NCBI GenBank assembly: GCA_964355945.1
Contig: CAYHGE010000034.1
Location: 1-33,602 of the forward strand
Source of the DNA: CAIVAT01 sp964355945
GTDB taxonomy: Bacteria > Bacteroidota > Bacteroidia > Bacteroidales > FEN-979
Direction: 5' to 3'
DNA length: 33,602 nt
Below, one piece after another: positions 7,791 to 16,013 of this stretch. Made by a program: the position numbers and the translations under genes. The notes beneath the pieces are model-generated. The model did no database searches and was not told where the DNA came from. It worked only from the letters and a program-made list of their open reading frames with translations. Every line of letters begins with the position of its first letter. Position 1 is the stretch's first letter.

Positions 7791-8882
7791 TTGAAGGATT
7801 CCTATCTGACTGCCGGAATCAAACTGGATCAATTGTTTCGGCTATTACACCGAAGCAGGATTACATACAATACCAAAACCATCTTGCGACTGGCATTTCT
7901 GATTCAGAGTGCATGCTGGTCTTCGTTTTTTGCCGTGATCGAAAAAGCACGGTATGCAAAGTCGCTGAAAAATGCCATCATGCCGGATAACCCCATCTTC
8001 ATTATCGGCCACTGGAGAACAGGCTCAACTTTTCTGCATCAGCTTATCAACCTTGATCCTGACTTGTGCACCCCTACCCTGTTCCAGGTTGCTGTTCCTG
8101 ATAGTTTCCTGGTTTCATACCCATATTACCGTCCGATATTCAAACAGGTTGTTTCCGAACACAGGCCGATGGACATGGTGAAAATCGGCATGGATGAGCC
8201 CCAGGAAGATGAATATGCGATTTACCGGCTCACAAACTATTCACCCCTGGAAAACCTTGTATTTCCTAAATCACATACATATTTCTTAAACCATGGAAGC
8301 CCGTTTCTGCCTTCCGGCAGAAATCTTGATATATGGAAACATCGTGTTGCGGAATTTTATAAAAAGATTTATTTCAGACATGGTAAAAGAATTGTTTCGA
8401 AGAACCCTTTTAATTCTTTCAGAATCAACGTCTTGCTTGATATGTTTCCGAACGCCAGGTTTATCCATATCGTCCGTCATCCAGGCAAGGTCGTACCTTC
8501 GACCATCCACATGTGGAAAATTCTTGCAAAGCAGAATGCATTGAACAATCATGGCGCTTCTGCGAAATTTTCCGATGTAACCTTATTTCTTAAAAATCTG
8601 CTTGACACCGTCGAAAATGATCGTAAAGTATTACCGCCCGGAACCTTGGTTCAGATAAGGTTTGAAGACCTTGAAGCAGATCCTGTTAAGGTTCTCAAGG
8701 ATGTATACTATGAATTGGGGTTGAAATTTTCCGAAGTAATGGAGGCTAAGATTAACCTTTTCATCACACAAAACAGAAACTTTACAAAAAATACATTTTC
8801 ACTCACCGAACAAGAAAAAACATTCATCTCCCGGGAATTGGAAATTCATATCAAATCCCTGGGTTATGAACCTTGCAATTGA
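7791..8882 (+). CDS. Sulfotransferase family protein (PAPS-dependent type)
   Basis: 363 aa, starting at TTG; no in-frame ATG lies before the P-loop except one about 63 residues in. The motif IIGHWRTGSTFLH at about residues 71-83 is the 5'-phosphosulfate-binding loop, and FIHIVRHPGKVVPSTIHMW at about 223-241 is the 3'-phosphate-binding motif of the Sulfotransfer_3 group. The family moves sulfate from PAPS to a hydroxyl or amine. The N-terminal 70 residues are basic and hydrophobic (LRLAFLIQSACWSSFFAVIE), compatible with peripheral membrane or lipid association, though not a cleavable signal. It lies inside the ACP cluster with short gaps both sides (17 and 18 bp). Whether the substrate is ACP-bound is unknown. 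Confidence 0.88.
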   Translation: MKDSYLTAGIKLDQLFRLLHRSRITYNTKTILRLAFLIQSACWSSFFAVIEKARYAKSLKNAIMPDNPIFIIGHWRTGSTFLHQLINLDPDLCTPTLFQVAVPDSFLVSYPYYRPIFKQVVSEHRPMDMVKIGMDEPQEDEYAIYRLTNYSPLENLVFPKSHTYFLNHGSPFLPSGRNLDIWKHRVAEFYKKIYFRHGKRIVSKNPFNSFRINVLLDMFPNARFIHIVRHPGKVVPSTIHMWKILAKQNALNNHGASAKFSDVTLFLKNLLDTVENDRKVLPPGTLVQIRFEDLEADPVKVLKDVYYELGLKFSEVMEAKINLFITQNRNFTKNTFSLTEQEKTFISRELEIHIKSLGYEPCN

Positions 8883-8900
8883 AAATTACGGCTGTATCCG

Positions 8901-10229
8901 ATGATAAAAAACAACCCCTTTTTCCCTCAAATTGAAAGAGAACCTTTAACGGTTATTGCCAGTTATCAAAATGGCAGACTGCGAGAGGCCCTTTCATATC
9001 TTAAAACAAATTCCCCTTTTTACAGCCAGGTTTTTCATAGTCAACATATTGACACAATAAAAATTAAGACCGTTGCTGACCTTGTCAACATTCCTGTCAC
9101 CACAAAAAGTGATCTCCAGACCCGAAATAGTGACTTTCTCTGCACACCCAAAACAAAGGTCATCGATTATATCACAACCTCGGGAACGCTTGGAAACCCT
9201 GTTACCTTTGCCATGACTGACAAAGATCTCGACCGCCTGGCCTATAATGAGGCATTGTCATTTGTATGTGCAGAAGGTAGTGAGTCAGATATCTATCAGC
9301 TGATGACAACCATCGATCGTCGCTTCATGGCAGGACTTGCTTATTTCCTGGGGATCAGAATGCTCGGAGCTGGTGTGGTTCGGGTTGGAAATGGAATTCC
9401 TGAATTGCAATGGGATACGATTAAACGCATCAGGCCGAACGCCATTGTTGCTGTTCCTTCATTTATACTGAAGCTGATTGACTATGCGGAGCAACATGGC
9501 ATTGACTACCTTGGAAGCAGCATTACAAAAGCAATTTGCATTGGTGAACCTTTACGAAACAGTGACCTGTCCTTCAACACCCTTGGACGAAGAATTACAG
9601 AGAAATGGCCGCTCAACATCTTTTCGACGTATGCCTCAACGGAAATGGCAACTTCATTTACAGAATGTAGCGAAGGAACCGGCGGACATCTTCACCCCGA
9701 ACTGATTATCGTCGAATTTTTAGATGCAAACAGCATGCCTGTGAAGGAAGGGGAGCCGGGGGAAGTGACCATTACAACGCTTGGTGTAGAGGGTATGCCG
9801 CTGCTGCGCTTTAAAACCGGCGACATCTGCCATCATTTCAACGATCCGTGCCCCTGTGGCAGAAATACCCTGCGCCTTGGCCCCATCATCGGAAGAAAGA
9901 ACCAAATGATCAAGTACAAAGGTACGACACTGTTCCCCTCTGCCCTTTACGACATTCTTGACAACATCGCGTATATTTCAAATTATGTGGTTGAAGTGTT
10001 CACCAATGATATCGGAACCGATGAAATCCTGATTCATATCCATGGGAATGGATATGAATCAGATAATGAACTGGAGATAAAAGAGCATTTTCGTGCTAAA
10101 CTGCGTGTTGCCCCCTTGATCTCTTTTGTTTCTGAAAGCACCATTCTTTCCATGCAATTTCCTGCCCTAAGCCGAAAACCTGTCAAATTCATCGACAAAC
10201 GGAATAAAACCGAAAATTATTCCGGGTAA
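8901..10229 (+). CDS. PaaK-like adenylate-forming ligase
   Basis: 442 aa, the size of phenylacetate-CoA ligases. Motifs in order: YITTSGTLGNPV (nucleotide-binding loop, about 93-104), FSTYASTEMATSF (adenine/substrate motif, about 240), GMPLLRFKTGDIC (ATP ribose-binding Asp), PCPCGRNTLRLGPIIGR (the metal-binding cysteines often seen in this group and the hinge) and SRKPVKFIDKR near the C-terminus, with the lysine used for adenylation. The family activates a carboxylic acid as acyl-AMP and transfers it to CoA or, in some clusters, to a carrier protein. The neighbouring free ACP makes ACP loading attractive. The substrate is not predictable by eye. It is the last gene of the locus; a fresh promoter follows immediately. 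Confidence 0.9.
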   Translation: MIKNNPFFPQIEREPLTVIASYQNGRLREALSYLKTNSPFYSQVFHSQHIDTIKIKTVADLVNIPVTTKSDLQTRNSDFLCTPKTKVIDYITTSGTLGNPVTFAMTDKDLDRLAYNEALSFVCAEGSESDIYQLMTTIDRRFMAGLAYFLGIRMLGAGVVRVGNGIPELQWDTIKRIRPNAIVAVPSFILKLIDYAEQHGIDYLGSSITKAICIGEPLRNSDLSFNTLGRRITEKWPLNIFSTYASTEMATSFTECSEGTGGHLHPELIIVEFLDANSMPVKEGEPGEVTITTLGVEGMPLLRFKTGDICHHFNDPCPCGRNTLRLGPIIGRKNQMIKYKGTTLFPSALYDILDNIAYISNYVVEVFTNDIGTDEILIHIHGNGYESDNELEIKEHFRAKLRVAPLISFVSESTILSMQFPALSRKPVKFIDKRNKTENYSG

Positions 10230-10231
10230 AC

Positions 10232-10262
10232 TTTGGTAAATCAATTTATTATTTTAATTTTG
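10232..10262 (+). promoter_or_regulatory. Bacteroidota promoter for the 10382 gene
   Basis: TTTG (10232-10235) and TAATTTTG (10255-10262) match both elements with a 19-bp spacer, three bases after the stop codon of the ligase gene. The implied 5' leader is about 110 nt. It contains a possible two-part hairpin: TGAAT 10314-10318 with ATTCA 10344-10348, and TGGTC 10324-10328 with GACCA 10339-10343. No known riboswitch is recognised. Confidence 0.65.
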
Positions 10263-10381
10263 TCTAAATAATGATCGGTGTCTGCGCGCTCATGCGCCAT
10301 AATACTGGCTAATTGAATTTATCTGGTCTGAAATAACTGACCAATTCACTCATTTTTAACCCACATACAAAGAATTGAACC

Positions 10382-11650
10382 ATGAAACATACACTTTGGC
10401 TTACTGCATTTATTTTTCTAATATTCAGCAATTTATCTTCTGTTTTCTCCCAGAAAATGATGCTTGAAAAGGATTATGAAATTTCAAGAAAAGCAAAAAA
10501 AGGCTATTTAGGCAATGTCGAAGAAAAGGATAACGGGAATTTCGATATGATTTTCATTCTTCCATCATCACAAAAAAAAATAAAATCTGAAATTTACCAT
10601 TTTGATAAAGATGCAACGTTGCTGAATATCGATAAAGATGAATTGGAAATTGAGCGGGCGAGAAAAAAATGGAGATGGTTCAACTACAAAGGAGATTTCT
10701 TTTTAGCCAATAACATATCTGCATCTGCGAATTATACTGCTGACCTTGTGTTCAGGAAAAAGAGGATTTCTGCGAAGTATAACTGGTGGACCGGTCAGTA
10801 CGAACGGCGGGTAAAGATGCTGGAAAAAGTAAAGCCCAAAAATGAAGACGGTAAAAAGTATAAATTCTTTGGCGGAGTTTATGAAGTTGAAAGAGATAGT
10901 ACAATCCTGGTAATGGCTATTAATGCCGGGGATCCAAAAGAGGAACTCTATGCAAGTTATGATTTATTAATAAGCGACAATGAGTTAAACATCAAGGTAC
11001 TTGAAAAGGTACAATTTGACAATTCCATGACCTGCGTTTTTTCACAACCCTTAATGGATGATTTAAGTGAATCACTTGAAAATGATGACTTTCCCAGAGA
11101 TTGGATTTTGATCTATGCTCCTACCAATGTGATTAAAAAGAATGCAGCGCCTGATCCTCACATGTTCGAGTATCTGAGAATCACACCTGAAGGCAAAATA
11201 AAAGAACGCGTTAAATTCAATGCACCTACCGTGGGCTGGCGTATTATNNNNNNNNNNNNNNNNNNNNNNNNNNNNNNNNNNNNNNNNNNNNNNNNNNNNN
11301 NNNNNNNNNNNNNNNNNNNNNNNNNNNNNNNNNNNNNNNNNNNNNNNAAATTAAACTGGATCCTGCACATTGTAAAAGCCATTGAAAAAGAATCAAGTTC
11401 GGATTGGAGCTATTTTGGCGGGACCACCACCGTTACGACCACCTATAGTCCACTATTTTCAATACAATATGGCAGCATTGACATGAAAACAAAAAAAGCA
11501 TCCGATTTTAAAACATTAGGAGAAGACGAGAAAAGAAAGTACTACCTTTTTCCAAGTAATAATGTTTTATCGACCACTGATTATCTGTACTTTTTCAGCG
11601 AGACAACCAGAGGTGATAAGCTACTTATTTCCAGACTGCCCAAGGAATAA
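10382..11650 (+). CDS. Exported hypothetical protein interrupted by an assembly gap
   Basis: Not recognised. A signal peptide is clear (residues 1-24, hydrophobic LWLTAFIFLIFSNL, cleavage near VFSQ). The mature part is rich in Lys, Asp, Glu and aromatic residues, with repeated strand-like stretches (FDMIFILPSS, TILVMAINAGDP, WILIYAP), suggesting a periplasmic beta-rich protein, perhaps propeller-like. The 100 N at 11248-11347 are a scaffold gap of unknown true size; the frame is open on both sides, so the gene is probably intact in the organism but its length here is not reliable. It has its own promoter and terminator, so it is a single-gene unit. Confidence 0.75.
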   Translation: MKHTLWLTAFIFLIFSNLSSVFSQKMMLEKDYEISRKAKKGYLGNVEEKDNGNFDMIFILPSSQKKIKSEIYHFDKDATLLNIDKDELEIERARKKWRWFNYKGDFFLANNISASANYTADLVFRKKRISAKYNWWTGQYERRVKMLEKVKPKNEDGKKYKFFGGVYEVERDSTILVMAINAGDPKEELYASYDLLISDNELNIKVLEKVQFDNSMTCVFSQPLMDDLSESLENDDFPRDWILIYAPTNVIKKNAAPDPHMFEYLRITPEGKIKERVKFNAPTVGWRIXXXXXXXXXXXXXXXXXXXXXXXXXXXXXXXXXXKLNWILHIVKAIEKESSSDWSYFGGTTTVTTTYSPLFSIQYGSIDMKTKKASDFKTLGEDEKRKYYLFPSNNVLSTTDYLYFFSETTRGDKLLISRLPKE

Positions 11651-11676
11651 CACCGGTTAACCATACGATTTTCAGG

Positions 11677-11716
11677 AAGCGGGACTGCAAATTTGCAGTT
11701 CCGCTTTTTTATTTTT
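11677..11716 (+). terminator. Rho-independent terminator after the 10382 gene
   Basis: The arms AAGCGGGACTGCAA and TTGCAGTTCCGCTT pair with one G-U, with a palindromic centre at AAATTT, followed directly by a T-rich tract (11705-11716). The minus-strand amidohydrolase stop codon (11709-11711) lies within the T tract, so the convergent genes share this region. Confidence 0.85.
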
Positions 11717-13349
11717 CCAATACCCCTTTACCGCCAATAAAGGTTTGCAGCACCTTTATTTCTGGCACCAGCTTTATCGAGACCTGCATCATATCCTGGT
11801 CAAGAATCACAAAATCAGCGTCCTTGCCGGCCTCCAGACTGCCTTTTGAATGCTCCATAAAATCAGCCTTTGCCGCCCAGATTGTGATGGAACGCAATGC
11901 CTCTTCCCGTGTCAGTGCATTGTCTGTCATAAAACCATCCTCAGGAAACCCTGACGGGTCCTGCCTCGCAACAGCGGCATAAAAGGTTAACAAGGGTGAA
12001 ATACTTTCAATCGGAAAATCAGTTCCATTGGCAATCCAGCCATTTTGCTGCATCAGGCTCTTATAAGCGTATGCACCCGGGATTCGCTCCGGCCCAAGCC
12101 GGTCTTCCGCCCATCTCATGTCAGAGGTTGCATGGGAAGCCTGTACCGACGGAACCACCGAATAGTCCCCAAACAGATGTATATCCCAGGAATCCACCAC
12201 CTGCGCATGTTCTATTCTCCACCTTAAATCATTTTTGCCCTTTAACATTGTTCCATAAATTTTCAACACCATGCTGGTGGCTGAATCTCCAATACAATGA
12301 GTATTAACCTGATAACCATGATCATAAGCAAGACGGCATAAATCTTTGATCGAATCAGGTGTCGTAACAATGATCCCGGATGCTGAGTGCAGATCGGAAT
12401 ACGGCTGCTTAAGGCTTGCAGTCCTGCTTCCAAGACTTCCGTCAGCATAAATTTTGACAGACCTTACCACGAGTTTATCGGTAATCCAGGGCCCCTTTTT
12501 TACAAATTCGCTGATATTTTTCTGGTCCGGAGTAAGCATGGCATAGACCCCCATTTTCAGCTGGCCCCTTTTCTGCAACGTATCGATGGTTTGAACCTGG
12601 TAATAGTCGAGACCAGCATCACTGACCATGGTGAGCCCGACGCCAAAACACTGTTGTTCAGCCATTTTCAACAAGCCATGTAATTCAGGTCCTTTAGGTG
12701 AGGGTACTGTTGCGCGCATCAGGTCGGCAGCAGTTTCGCTTAAAATCCCGGTCAGACTCCCATTTTTGATTTCAACCTGCACAGTGCCAAACCGGTTGGT
12801 TAAGCGTATACCTGCTTTCGAAAGTGCAGTCTGGTTTGCCAGAACAACATGCCCGTCAACCCTGATCAGCATGACTGGAATATCAGGATACAGGTTGTTC
12901 AGCTGTTTGTTGTCCGGGAAATCCTTATCAGCCCATAGATTCTGGTCCCACCCCCTGCCAACGATCCATTTTCCCCCGGATCCATTGGCAGCCTTCCTTA
13001 ACCTGTCGAGTACTTCATCAAATGATTTACACCCCAGAAGATCAATATATTGCAAACCAAGTGCATAACCCATGAAATGGCAGTGAGCATCTATAAATCC
13101 GGGAAAAATATACTTTTTTTCCAGATCAACCACCCTGGAAGCAACATAGTGTTCTGAAATTGAGTTGCTTGTGCCCGTTGCAACGATCTTCCCGTGAAGC
13201 ACAGCCATCGCCTCAACACGTGAGTTGCCCTTATCAACAGTATAAATATGGCCATTTGTGAATATTACGTCAACTTTATCTTTCATGGGAGGATTTCCGT
13301 TGGATAACCAGGCAGATAAAAGTAAGGATAAAAGAATGTTACAACTCAT
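11709..13349 (-). CDS. YtcJ-like metal-dependent amidohydrolase
   Basis: 546 aa. Member of the Amidohydro_3 group of the amidohydrolase superfamily: an N-terminal composite beta-sandwich (VIFTNGHIYTVD, MAVLHGKIVATG), then a metal-binding FIDAHCHF with H89 and H91, and further expected elements such as YADGSLGSRTA, QVNTHCIGD, WRIEHAQVV and NGTDFPIE, the last carrying the conserved Asp. The closing strand is GKDADFVILDQD. Close to the usual size of the family. The first 20 residues (ILLSLLLSAWLSNG) are hydrophobic and may be a short signal or lipoprotein-like leader, so it may act in the periplasm. The substrate of YtcJ-like enzymes is generally unknown. Convergent with the 10382 gene and divergent from the DUF6580 gene. 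Confidence 0.92.
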   Translation of the reverse strand: MSCNILLSLLLSAWLSNGNPPMKDKVDVIFTNGHIYTVDKGNSRVEAMAVLHGKIVATGTSNSISEHYVASRVVDLEKKYIFPGFIDAHCHFMGYALGLQYIDLLGCKSFDEVLDRLRKAANGSGGKWIVGRGWDQNLWADKDFPDNKQLNNLYPDIPVMLIRVDGHVVLANQTALSKAGIRLTNRFGTVQVEIKNGSLTGILSETAADLMRATVPSPKGPELHGLLKMAEQQCFGVGLTMVSDAGLDYYQVQTIDTLQKRGQLKMGVYAMLTPDQKNISEFVKKGPWITDKLVVRSVKIYADGSLGSRTASLKQPYSDLHSASGIIVTTPDSIKDLCRLAYDHGYQVNTHCIGDSATSMVLKIYGTMLKGKNDLRWRIEHAQVVDSWDIHLFGDYSVVPSVQASHATSDMRWAEDRLGPERIPGAYAYKSLMQQNGWIANGTDFPIESISPLLTFYAAVARQDPSGFPEDGFMTDNALTREEALRSITIWAAKADFMEHSKGSLEAGKDADFVILDQDMMQVSIKLVPEIKVLQTFIGGKGVLEK

Positions 13350-13378
13350 TTTAAGGTATTGGTTTAAAGATTGTTTGC

Positions 13379-13386
13379 CAAAATTA
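13379..13386 (-). promoter_or_regulatory. -7 box for the amidohydrolase gene
   Basis: On the minus strand this reads TAATTTTG, an exact -7 match, about 30 bp upstream of the ATG at 13349. No clear -33 TTTG is seen at the right distance. It lies back to back with the -7 box of the divergent gene at 13431-13438. Confidence 0.45.
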
Positions 13387-13430
13387 GAAACTATTTTTCA
13401 TAAGACTTGACTTTTGTTAAAATGATTTAC

Positions 13431-13438
13431 TATTTTTG
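13431..13438 (+). promoter_or_regulatory. -7 box for the DUF6580-like gene
   Basis: TATTTTTG matches the -7 consensus exactly. CTTG at 13406-13409 lies about 21 bp upstream as a one-mismatch -33. Its position argues that the TTG at 13436 is not the start codon and that ATG 13463 is. Confidence 0.5.
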
Positions 13439-13462
13439 TATGATTCTAAACATAATATATTA

Positions 13463-14023
13463 ATGAAATATAAGTCTATCAATCCTAGATTTATTGTTGT
13501 TTTTTCAGTTATTCTTGTTGCAGCCTTTTTAAGGCTGCTGCCGCATTGGCCGAACTTTACGCCAATAGCAGCCATGGCTCTTTTTGCTGGTACCTATTTC
13601 GACAGAAAGCAATTTGCTTTCGCCATTCCGATCGCCGCGATGTTCATAAGCGATCTCGTTATTGGTCTGCATGCCAATATGCCTGCTGTTTACATGAGTT
13701 TTGCCATCACGGTTCTGATTGGTATTGCGATCCGTAAAAAAGTGAATGTGGGATCCGTTGTACTGGCTTCATTTTCTTCAGCTGTTATCTTTTTTCTGAT
13801 AACAAACTTTTTTTCATGGATAGCCAGTCCATTTTACCCGCAAACCGCAGCCGGGCTTGCTGAATGTTATATCGCAGGCCTGATGTTTTTTAACGATGCA
13901 ACCAACGGGTTATCATTTTTTATGAATGATCTTCTGGGAACCACCTTTTTCAGTGCGGCATTCTACGGAGCCTTCTATCTGGTTCAGATGAGGTTCCCGG
14001 TTCTGGACAGGTCCAGATTCTGA
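13463..14023 (+). CDS. DUF6580-like membrane protein, putative transport component
   Basis: 186 aa from ATG 13463 (MKYKSINPRF); a longer reading from TTG 13436 overlaps the promoter and was rejected. About five hydrophobic segments. The motif LRLLPHWPNFTPIAAMALFAG near residues 23-44 and the later LITNFFSWIASPFYPQTAAGLAECYIAGLMFF match what I recall of DUF6580, a family described as putative transport proteins and resembling ECF transporter substrate-binding subunits. The substrate is unknown. No ECF ATPase genes are nearby. It is monocistronic: divergent from the amidohydrolase and closed by a hairpin terminator before mutL. Confidence 0.8.
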   Translation: MKYKSINPRFIVVFSVILVAAFLRLLPHWPNFTPIAAMALFAGTYFDRKQFAFAIPIAAMFISDLVIGLHANMPAVYMSFAITVLIGIAIRKKVNVGSVVLASFSSAVIFFLITNFFSWIASPFYPQTAAGLAECYIAGLMFFNDATNGLSFFMNDLLGTTFFSAAFYGAFYLVQMRFPVLDRSRF

Positions 14024-14088
14024 TTGAATAACACTTAATCCTGTTTCGGAGAAAGAAGGATTTTTCTGAGAAACACGCTAATCGTTTT

Positions 14089-14125
14089 GCACCATTGAAT
14101 AATTTTTCAATGGTGCTTTATTTTA
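14089..14125 (+). terminator. Hairpin terminator between the DUF6580 gene and mutL
   Basis: GCACCATTGAA (14089-14099) and TTCAATGGTGC (14106-14116) form a perfect 11-bp stem with a 6-nt loop, followed by TTTATTTTATT. It is 65 bp after the upstream stop codon. Confidence 0.75.
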
Positions 14126-14130
14126 TTGGG

Positions 14131-14138
14131 TATTTTTG
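14131..14138 (+). promoter_or_regulatory. -7-like box immediately before mutL
   Basis: TATTTTTG matches the -7 consensus and ends only 5 bp before the mutL ATG at 14144. If used, the mRNA would be leaderless or nearly so. No -33 TTTG lies at the right distance, so this may be chance in AT-rich DNA. Confidence 0.3.
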
Positions 14139-14143
14139 CTGTG

Positions 14144-16000
14144 ATGACTGATATTATTCGCCTTTTACCTGATTCTGTTGCCAATCAGATTGCTGCCGGT
14201 GAAGTCGTTCAGCGACCTGCTTCTGCTGTTAAAGAGTTATTGGAGAATACCATTGATGCCGGTGCAACAGATATCAAACTGATTATCAAAGAATCCGGAA
14301 AATTACTCATCCAGGTCACCGACAATGGCTGCGGAATGTCGGAAAGAGATGCCCGGATGTGTTTTGAGCGCCATGCAACATCTAAAATTCAAAAGGCTGA
14401 CGATCTGCTTTCCATCCGAACCCTTGGATTTCGTGGTGAAGCACTTGCTTCCATAGCATCTATCGCACAGGTTGAACTTAAAACAAAACGACATGAAGAT
14501 GAGATTGGTACATCCATCCTGATTGAAGGCACCGAATTTAAAGAACAATCCCCTGTAAGCTGCCAGAATGGAACGACCGTCAGTGTAAAGAATCTTTTCT
14601 TTAACGTTCCCGCGAGAAGAAATTTTCTCAAATCGAACACCCTCGAATTAAAGTACATCATCGAAGAGTTTTTCCGGGTGGCATTGGTTAACCCCGACAT
14701 CTCATTTACATTCTATAACCAGGATAAAATCCTGTTCCAGTTACCATCAGCCAATCTTAAACAAAGAATCATCAACCTTTATGGTTCTTTTTATTCCCAG
14801 CGTCTCATTCCTGTTGAACAGCAAACAGATCTTGTCAATATCTCAGGGTTCATCGGGAAGCCTGAATTCGCAAAAAAAACCCGGGGTGAGCAGTATTTTT
14901 TTGCCAATGGCCGGTTTATCAAAAGTGCGTATCTCCACAATGCTGTCGACCGGGCATTTAAAGAGTTGATTCCGGATGATTCAATTCCCTCCTACTTTCT
15001 ATTTATGGAAGTCGATCCTCAAACAATTGATGTGAATATCCATCCGACCAAGACTGAAATCAACTTCCAGGATATCAAAAGTATTTACGCAATCTTGCAT
15101 GCCGCTGTAAAACAATCTATTGGTAAATTCAGCCTCGCTCCATCACTTGATTTTGATGTAGAACAAAGCATGAACTTCCCTCCTATTCCCGAAAACCAGC
15201 CAATCAGGCAGCCGGTAATTACTGTAAATCCTGATTATAACCCGTTTGAAAAGAAAGTGCAGCCGCAGACAAGCTTTACATTTCCACAAAAACCAACTCC
15301 TTCCATCCTGGGATGGCGCGATTTGTACACCACCCAACCACCTCATCCTCTGGCTGAAATTATTGAATTTCCTGTGATGAGTAGTGCCCAATCAGGAGAT
15401 GAGCCTGGAGAGATTGAAGGTGGAACTGCTTTAAACAGTAAAAAAGGTGTTCAGATTCAAAATTCCTTTGTTGTTACAGATACCATATCGGGAATTATCA
15501 TCATTGATCAGCAGCATGCCCACGAACGGATCCTGTATGAGCGGTTTTCAGTATCCGGCCAGTCAGAATCAAATCCGGGACAGCACCAGCTTATTCCCCA
15601 AACAATTACCCTGAACCCTGATGATGCCCAGCTGTTTCATGAATGGGACACCCACTTCCGCAACCTTGGCTTCGAAATCAACGACTTTGGAAAAGGAAGT
15701 TTTGTCGTTCATGCGATACCGATGAACGTTGAGTCGGGCGACATCAGGTTGTTTGTTGAATCAATACTTGAGTCGCTCAAATCTGCCGGACAAGAGCCTA
15801 AAACAGACCCCCGGCAGGTACTTGCCAAAACCATGGCAAAAAAGCTATCCATCAAACGGGGAAAAAAATTACATCAGGAAGAGATGGATGCCCTGATTGA
15901 AAACCTTTTTTCCTGTAAGGTACCCGGTGTTTCACCTGACGGAAAGCCTACAATGTATGTGATTTCTTATGATGAATTGCATACCAAATTCAAAATTTAA
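14144..16000 (+). CDS. mutL: DNA mismatch repair protein MutL
   Basis: 618 aa from ATG 14144; the in-frame TTG at 14126 was rejected because MutL proteins begin at (M)xDIIRLLPDSVANQIAAGEV, which is exactly what follows. The GHKL ATPase motifs are intact: ENTIDAGAT, TDNGCGM and TLGFRGEALASIA, then the transducer domain (FFNVPARRNFLKS). A low-complexity linker (about 340-430, Pro/Gln-rich) leads to the C-terminal dimerisation domain. There the metal-dependent nuclease motif reads DQQHAHERILYE instead of DQHA-x2-E-x4-E, and the late CPHGRP motif reads SPDGKPT, lacking the cysteine. It matches MutS-MutL mismatch repair; mutS is not in the window. Confidence 0.97.
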   Translation: MTDIIRLLPDSVANQIAAGEVVQRPASAVKELLENTIDAGATDIKLIIKESGKLLIQVTDNGCGMSERDARMCFERHATSKIQKADDLLSIRTLGFRGEALASIASIAQVELKTKRHEDEIGTSILIEGTEFKEQSPVSCQNGTTVSVKNLFFNVPARRNFLKSNTLELKYIIEEFFRVALVNPDISFTFYNQDKILFQLPSANLKQRIINLYGSFYSQRLIPVEQQTDLVNISGFIGKPEFAKKTRGEQYFFANGRFIKSAYLHNAVDRAFKELIPDDSIPSYFLFMEVDPQTIDVNIHPTKTEINFQDIKSIYAILHAAVKQSIGKFSLAPSLDFDVEQSMNFPPIPENQPIRQPVITVNPDYNPFEKKVQPQTSFTFPQKPTPSILGWRDLYTTQPPHPLAEIIEFPVMSSAQSGDEPGEIEGGTALNSKKGVQIQNSFVVTDTISGIIIIDQQHAHERILYERFSVSGQSESNPGQHQLIPQTITLNPDDAQLFHEWDTHFRNLGFEINDFGKGSFVVHAIPMNVESGDIRLFVESILESLKSAGQEPKTDPRQVLAKTMAKKLSIKRGKKLHQEEMDALIENLFSCKVPGVSPDGKPTMYVISYDELHTKFKI

Positions 16001-16013
16001 CAGTTCATAATCT

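Noticed and set aside
13436..13462. Longer reading of the DUF6580 protein from TTG 13436.
   Set aside because: The TTG lies inside the -7 box TATTTTTG; ATG 13463 gives the usual start.
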